A stretch of 19,488 bases of DNA. It comes from JANMAT01 sp031359995. Lineage in GTDB: Bacteria > Actinomycetota > Acidimicrobiia > Acidimicrobiales > Ilumatobacteraceae. The stretch is taken from positions 1-19,488 of the forward strand of contig JANMAT010000010.1 of the NCBI GenBank assembly GCA_031359995.1, written 5' to 3'. The position numbers were made by a program, and so were the translations under genes. The notes under the pieces are model-generated. The model did not search any database and had not been told where the DNA came from. It saw only the letters and a list, made by a program, of their open reading frames with translations. Shown here piece by piece: positions 15,989 to 19,488 of the stretch (position 1 is its first letter; every line of letters starts with the position of its first letter).

Positions 15989-17493
15989 TGGACGAACTGC
16001 CGCCGCCCCCGCCACCCTCGCCGCCGCCCGTCGGCTGGGACGGACCCCGCGCGTCGGTGCCGCTGCCGTCGGGCCCGCCGTCACCGTGGTCACCTGGTGG
16101 GTCGGGCGACGTGGCCCCGCCGCCGGCCTGGATCGCGGGGGTGGCGCCGGTGGGCGCCTCGCCCGTCGCCGCCAAGGCCCGGCGCTCACGCCGCTGGGCG
16201 GCCGTGGCCGCCGTGGGCGTGCTGGCCATCGGTGGCATCGGCGCCGCGCTGGTGCTGCGCAGGAGCGGCCCGGCCACGCAGAGCTCGCCCGAGTCGGCCG
16301 TGCAGTCGTTCCTCGGGGCCCTGCAGGACCGCGACCTGCTGGGCGCGGCCGAGACCCTGCCCAAGGCCGAACGGAACCTGCTGGTCGACGTGCTCGCCGA
16401 CCTGCGCGACGTGAAGTCGGCCGACGCGCCGAGCGACGCGTCGCTGCATGCGTTCGATGCCTACACGCTGAAGATCGACGGCCTCACCACCAACACCGAG
16501 GCCGTCACCGATTCGATCGCCGTCGTCGAGCTGACCGGCGGTACCTACACCGCCACCGGTGACGGCACGAAGCTGCCCTTCGGCATCGGCAAGACCGTGT
16601 CGAAGATGGCCGAGGACGATGCCGGCGCCCGCACGAGCGACACGGCCCGCGGCACGTTCGCCGATCGCGGTGACCCGGTGCGCCTGGCCACCGTGCGCGA
16701 CGCCGACGGCTGGCACGTGAGCATGTTCTACACGGTGGCCGAACTGGCCCGGGCCGACGCCGGCCTCCCCGCGCCCGACCCGGCCGAGCGCATCGCCGCC
16801 AAGGGCGCCGACACCCCCGAGGACGCCGTTCGCCAGATGGTGGAGGCCGCGTCGAAGGGCCGGTGGGCGCGCCTCGTCGAGCTGACGCCACCCGACGAGA
16901 TGGCGGCCCTGCACGACTACGGCACCATGCTCCTGAACGAGGCTCCGGCGCCGCCGGCCACCCCGTTCTTCACCGTCACCAAGCTCGATTTCGAGAGCAG
17001 GGACGTGCGGGGCGGCAAGGTCCTGAAGGTCACCGCGGTGGCCGGCAGCACCGAGGTCGACGGCAAGACGCTGTCGCTCGAGGCATCCACCCCCGAACCG
17101 GGCTGCTACCACGTGGTCGTGAAGGCCGAGGGCGAGAAGCCCGTCGACGAGACGCAGTGCGCCAAGGACGGCTTCAACGCCGGCGACAGCGGTCTGGACC
17201 TGACCACCGAGCAGGTCGCCGAGCTCCAGGCCGTGAGCGACCTGGCCGGTGTCGCCGTCGTGCAGGTGGATGGCAAGTGGTACGTGAGCCCGGCCCGCAC
17301 CATCGGGCGTTTGCTGCCGGCCATGGTCGTGGGCGTGCAGACCTTCTTCGCCGGGATCGACGGCCTGGCCGGCGGCTTCGGGTCCGCGGTCAACGGCGAC
17401 ATCACACCGATCGCCCCGTGTCCCACCGACGACAGCGCGGCCGATACCACCGTGTCCGGCCGCGACACCGAGACGTCGATCCCGTTCTGCTGA
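15988..17493 (+). CDS. Single-pass membrane protein with proline-rich N-terminus and duplicated NTF2-like region
   Basis: A 501-residue protein, function unknown. A proline-rich cytoplasmic tail (1-60, with an early P-P-P-P-P-P run) leads to one membrane helix (about 70-90, flanked by RRSRR and RR). Two similar extracytoplasmic units follow. Unit 1 opens SPESAVQSFLGALQDRDLL (100-118) and ends VRDADGWHVSMFYTVAELAR (236-255). Unit 2 opens TPEDAVRQMVEAASKGRWARL (276-296) and ends VQVDGKWYVSPARTIGRLL (425-443). Each resembles an NTF2/DUF4878-like cone fold (helical start, final G/K-W-x-V strand); this is inference from pattern. Four Cys (373, 391, 478, 501) sit outside the membrane and may form disulfides. 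The stop lies 4 bases from the convergent GDPD gene. Confidence 0.8.
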   Translation: MDELPPPPPPSPPPVGWDGPRASVPLPSGPPSPWSPGGSGDVAPPPAWIAGVAPVGASPVAAKARRSRRWAAVAAVGVLAIGGIGAALVLRRSGPATQSSPESAVQSFLGALQDRDLLGAAETLPKAERNLLVDVLADLRDVKSADAPSDASLHAFDAYTLKIDGLTTNTEAVTDSIAVVELTGGTYTATGDGTKLPFGIGKTVSKMAEDDAGARTSDTARGTFADRGDPVRLATVRDADGWHVSMFYTVAELARADAGLPAPDPAERIAAKGADTPEDAVRQMVEAASKGRWARLVELTPPDEMAALHDYGTMLLNEAPAPPATPFFTVTKLDFESRDVRGGKVLKVTAVAGSTEVDGKTLSLEASTPEPGCYHVVVKAEGEKPVDETQCAKDGFNAGDSGLDLTTEQVAELQAVSDLAGVAVVQVDGKWYVSPARTIGRLLPAMVVGVQTFFAGIDGLAGGFGSAVNGDITPIAPCPTDDSAADTTVSGRDTETSIPFC

Positions 17494-17497
17494 CGGT

Positions 17498-18277
17498 TCA
17501 GGACGGGGGCCAGTGGCCCTCGTCCTCGAGCACCTGGCGCAGCAGGGTGGGCCGGTCGGTCATGATGCCGTCGACGCCCATGGCCAACAGGCCGCGCATG
17601 ACCGGCTCGTCGTCCACCGTCCAGACGTGGACCTGCTTGCCCATGGCGTGGGCCAGCCGCACGGTGCGCTCGGTCGTGACGGGCAGGAACCACTGCTTCA
17701 CGGGCACCTGGTAGCACCATGCCGAAGTGCGGGCGACGAGCTGGCCGAGCGGTGCGGGCAACAGGGAACCGATCACCCAGCGCAAGGTGGCGAGCGGTCC
17801 GGTCGACGAGCACAGTTGCGGCCCGAGCGCGGCGCGCACCTGCTTGATGCGCTTCCCGCTGAAGGAGCCGATCCCCACCCGGCTCACGGCGTCGTGATCA
17901 CGGATGACCCGCACCAGCGGCTCCACCGCCGCGTTGGTCTTCGGGTCGAGGTTGATGCGCAGGTGCGGCCACCGTTCGAGCACCTCGTCGAGGCGGGGCG
18001 GGGGACGCTCGCTGCCGTTCACCCGCAGCCCTGCCACCGCGCTCCACGGCAGGCCGGTGGCCGGGCCCTTGCCGTTCGTGGTGCGGTCGAAGGTGGGGTC
18101 GTGCATGCAGATGACCACGCCGTCGCTCGTGCTCTGCACGTCGGTCTCCAGGTAGGCGTATCCGAGTTGCTCGACCGCGAACTCGAAGGCGTCCCACGAG
18201 TTCTCGGTGTGCTCGAGCCCACCACCCTGGTGGGCGATCGCCACCGGAGGGGCCCCGAGGAACGCTGCGATGGCCAT
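17498..18277 (-). CDS. Glycerophosphodiester phosphodiesterase (GDPD family)
   Basis: A 259-residue TIM-barrel hydrolase that releases sn-glycerol-3-phosphate from glycerophosphodiesters. Visible motifs: AIAHQGGGLEHTENSWDAF (13-31), the metal acids E44 and D46 in YLETDVQ, H59 in ICMHDPTFDRTT (general acid/base), INLDPK in the middle and VHVWTVDD near the end. Canonical GDPDs have H-R-G at the first motif; here it is H16-Q17-G18. The Arg normally contacts phosphate, but Q variants exist in the family as I recall. No signal peptide is seen, so it is probably cytoplasmic. ATG 18277 starts the domain; only a weak CAGACT stands where a TANNNT box would be expected. Confidence 0.9.
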   Translation of the reverse strand: MAIAAFLGAPPVAIAHQGGGLEHTENSWDAFEFAVEQLGYAYLETDVQSTSDGVVICMHDPTFDRTTNGKGPATGLPWSAVAGLRVNGSERPPPRLDEVLERWPHLRINLDPKTNAAVEPLVRVIRDHDAVSRVGIGSFSGKRIKQVRAALGPQLCSSTGPLATLRWVIGSLLPAPLGQLVARTSAWCYQVPVKQWFLPVTTERTVRLAHAMGKQVHVWTVDDEPVMRGLLAMGVDGIMTDRPTLLRQVLEDEGHWPPS

Positions 18278-18362
18278 GCCCCCAGTCTGCCCCAGCCCGG
18301 CCACGCGCCCCCGACCGGACCCGGATGGGGGACGCGCAAGGATGCTGCGGTTAGCGGCCATC

Positions 18363-18383
18363 GCGGGACGCTCAACGTCCCGC
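18363..18383. repeat. Perfect 8-base inverted repeat (hairpin)
   Basis: GCGGGACG (18363-18370) and CGTCCCGC (18376-18383) flank the loop CTCAA. On the plus strand a short TTTT follows 13 bases later, but no plus-strand gene ends nearby. For the minus-strand gene ending at 18479 the hairpin lies about 100 bases past the stop and has no T-run. It could be a terminator, a regulator site or the edge of a mobile segment. Confidence 0.5.
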
Positions 18384-18399
18384 CGTTCTGGCGAATTTT

Positions 18400-18425
18400 C
18401 GAGGACGTGCATTCCAAGGTCCTCG
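18400..18425. repeat. 7-base inverted repeat (hairpin), loop 12 bases
   Basis: CGAGGAC (18400-18406) and GTCCTCG (18419-18425). An overlapping alternative pairs TTCCA (18412-18416) with TGGAA (18429-18433). Function unknown. Confidence 0.35.
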
Positions 18426-18478
18426 CCCTGGAAACGCTCTCGGCCTGACGCCCGCCGCCCGGCCCCGCACCTCCTCGC

Positions 18479-18976
18479 CTACGGCCCCGCTGTCGTCGCC
18501 GCTTGAGGCCTTCCTGGCCGACGATTCGTTCTAACCCCGAGTTCCCTGCGCATCGCCTCGTCCAATTGCTCGGACGCTCCGAGGAAGGAATCGAGTCGGG
18601 ACTCGGCCGTTCCGGGAATGAGGAAGTTCTGGAGGTTGGACTCGTCCATCCCGACGAACGCTGTTCGGTATGCCTCCATGGTGTCCTGTGTGCGCGATCG
18701 GACGGCCCCACCTCCGAGAAGGCTGACCTTGGCGAGCACGGCGTGCCAGTCCCGATCGGGTCGTGCGGGCATCGGACCACTCGGGCCGTCGTAGACGCTC
18801 TCGCTAAACCTCGAACGCCAGTAGATCAATAGCCCTGCCGCCTCTGCGTAGGCGCTCATTCGCTCCGCATGCACCCGAGCGCTCGTCTCCCGTCGCGCCT
18901 GAATTCGCTGCGTGACGAGCGGGGACACAAAGGCTCCGACCACCGCGGTGAGCGCAATCCAGTGCTGAGGCTCCAT
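18479..18976 (-). CDS. Small membrane-anchored hypothetical protein
   Basis: A 165-residue protein that I do not recognise. From ATG 18976 it begins MEPQHWIALTAVVGAFVSPLV, a single N-terminal membrane helix (about 6-21). An Arg-rich, probably helical stretch follows (TQRIQARRETSARVHAERM), then a soluble part rich in helices with few conserved-looking motifs, and a basic tail (TNRRPGRPQ). Small anchored helical proteins with a T-x-x-x-x-x-R-R-E-x juxtamembrane region are common in actinobacterial accessory DNA. GC is lower than in the main part of the window (hand count 38 of 60 for 18541-18600). A TACGCT box ends 7 bases before the ATG, supporting this start over more upstream codons. Confidence 0.65.
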   Translation of the reverse strand: MEPQHWIALTAVVGAFVSPLVTQRIQARRETSARVHAERMSAYAEAAGLLIYWRSRFSESVYDGPSGPMPARPDRDWHAVLAKVSLLGGGAVRSRTQDTMEAYRTAFVGMDESNLQNFLIPGTAESRLDSFLGASEQLDEAMRRELGVRTNRRPGRPQAATTAGP

Positions 18977-18983
18977 GCGGCTC

Positions 18984-18989
18984 AGCGTA
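18984..18989 (-). promoter_or_regulatory. Candidate -10 box (TACGCT) for the small membrane protein
   Basis: TACGCT on the minus strand ends 7 bases before ATG 18976, the same leaderless geometry as at other starts in the window. Confidence 0.4.
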
Positions 18990-19198
18990 TGCCCCCCGCC
19001 TCCTGGCACCTCGCCCCTCCGTCGCCGGCACGCCGCCCGCGGGCCATCTTCGACGCTGGGCGCTCCGCTGCCCGCCTGACGGTTCAACGTCAATCCTGGC
19101 GCCGTGGCCCGTGTCCCTCGCTGAGCCGTACGGCGCTACGGGGCCGTTTGTCGCTAGTTAGACGTCAACGCTGCGAGGCACGGCGGGGGCATCGCCGG

Positions 19199-19204
19199 TA
19201 CCGT
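19199..19204 (+). promoter_or_regulatory. Candidate -10 box (TACCGT) for the partial gene at 19212
   Basis: TACCGT ends 7 bases before ATG 19212. An ATG at 19205 in another frame stops after 20 codons, so the box spacing and the open frame both favour 19212. Confidence 0.4.
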
Positions 19205-19211
19205 ATGCCCG

Positions 19212-19488
19212 ATGGATTGGAAGCCACTAAGCGCCCGCTACGACGAAGAGAGCGCAGCACGCTATGACGGCCTCCATGAAGGCTGGCCCGATTGGATACG
19301 CGACGACGTGAGACGAATGCTCGTCGTGGCAGGGGAGCGGATAGACCAACGGTCGGTGACTCGACTATTGAGCCTCCGCCTCCGCCGCGCATTCTCACGC
19401 GGATGGGACAGTGTGCTCAGTACGCTTTACGAGCCCGAGACCGCCTTGGACGTCTTAGACGGCTTTCTGTTCGTAACCACGGACGAGC
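19212..19488 (+). CDS. Unrecognised protein, N-terminal part (runs off the window)
   Basis: Translating from ATG 19212 gives 92 codons without a stop to the window end. The protein begins MDWKPLSARYDEESAARYDG and continues with LHEGWPDWIRDDVRRML, then RLLSLRLRRAF, and near the edge ALDVLDGFL. It looks helical and soluble, with many charged residues. The E-G-x-P-x-W-x-R and D-V-L-D-x-x-L patterns faintly recall N-terminal domains of abortive-infection (AbiJ-type) proteins, but this is weak. Codon use is unlike the rest of the window: ATA twice, CTA twice, TTA and AGA within 92 codons, and a hand count of 37 GC in 60 bases at 19381-19440 against 48 of 60 at 4201-4260. Recent acquisition is plausible. 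Confidence 0.6.
   Translation, partial: MDWKPLSARYDEESAARYDGLHEGWPDWIRDDVRRMLVVAGERIDQRSVTRLLSLRLRRAFSRGWDSVLSTLYEPETALDVLDGFLFVTTDE

Larger units (their letters stand above)
18278..18478. other. Intergenic region of 201 bases with inverted repeats
   Basis: No credible coding frame. It contains two hairpin-forming repeats (18363-18383 and 18400-18425), and the base composition begins to fall in GC around here. It separates two minus-strand genes. No tRNA or clear promoter was recognised. Confidence 0.5.
18977..19211. other. Divergent intergenic region, 235 bases
   Basis: No credible gene. It holds the two candidate promoters of the flanking divergent genes (18984-18989 and 19199-19204), a 10-base palindrome GCCGTACGGC (19125-19134), and two copies of the heptamer ACGTCAA (19087-19093 and 19162-19168), which may be chance. 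No tRNA was recognised. Confidence 0.5.

Overview
The window is very GC-rich DNA with dense GC-ending codons and many GTG/TTG starts. It looks like an actinobacterial chromosome. Gene families such as the small DUF5522-like protein fit Actinomycetota, and an Acidimicrobiia-like member is a guess the sequence alone cannot prove. Most genes look ancestral. The last ~1 kb (from about 18.4 kb) is visibly lower in GC. No tRNA, rRNA, CRISPR array or insertion sequence was seen, and no gene-free gap exceeds about 240 bases.

Layout. (1) 1-355 (+): the C-terminal end of a Dpp/Opp-type ABC permease, then a small Cys-rich DUF5522-like protein. (2) 380-1183 (+): a PPK2 polyphosphate kinase. (3) 1263-5429 (+): a three-subunit molybdenum hydroxylase of the xanthine dehydrogenase family (FAD, 2Fe-2S and Mo subunits, each overlapping the next by 4 bases), followed by a PRPP-binding phosphoribosyltransferase; together they suggest purine or related N-heterocycle metabolism. 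(4) 5455-7863: a CrtI/PYROXD2-like FAD oxidoreductase (-) and a creatininase-family amidohydrolase (+), divergent from overlapping -10-like boxes. (5) 7960-11649 (-): an operon of SDR dehydrogenase, ABC ATPase, permease and NMT1/THI5-type lipoprotein, an importer for a small, possibly heterocyclic, solute. (6) 11700-13870 (-): an LLM-class flavin oxidoreductase coupled to a cytosine-deaminase-like amidohydrolase. (7) 13925-15520 (-): a gamma-glutamyltransferase-fold Ntn hydrolase that lacks the usual glutamate-binding motif. (8) 15563-17493 (+): two coupled membrane proteins of unknown function, the second carrying a duplicated NTF2-like extracytoplasmic domain. (9) 17498-18277 (-): a glycerophosphodiester phosphodiesterase. 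(10) 18479-19488: a small membrane protein (-) and the start of an unrecognised gene running off the window (+), both in lower-GC DNA.

How it may work together: hydroxylase, flavin oxidoreductase, deaminase-like and cyclic-amide-hydrolase-like enzymes, an Ntn amidase and a solute importer lie within about 14 kb. This suggests a scavenging or catabolic locus for nitrogen heterocycles or cyclic amides that does not match a known complete pathway (neither the Rut nor the urate-allantoin route). This is inference.

Regulation: nine start codons, nearly all at the head of a transcription unit, have a TANNNT hexamer ending only 6-10 bases upstream. That is the arrangement expected for leaderless mRNAs. 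Shine-Dalgarno sequences appear instead before the phosphoribosyltransferase, the binding lipoprotein and the 15988 gene.
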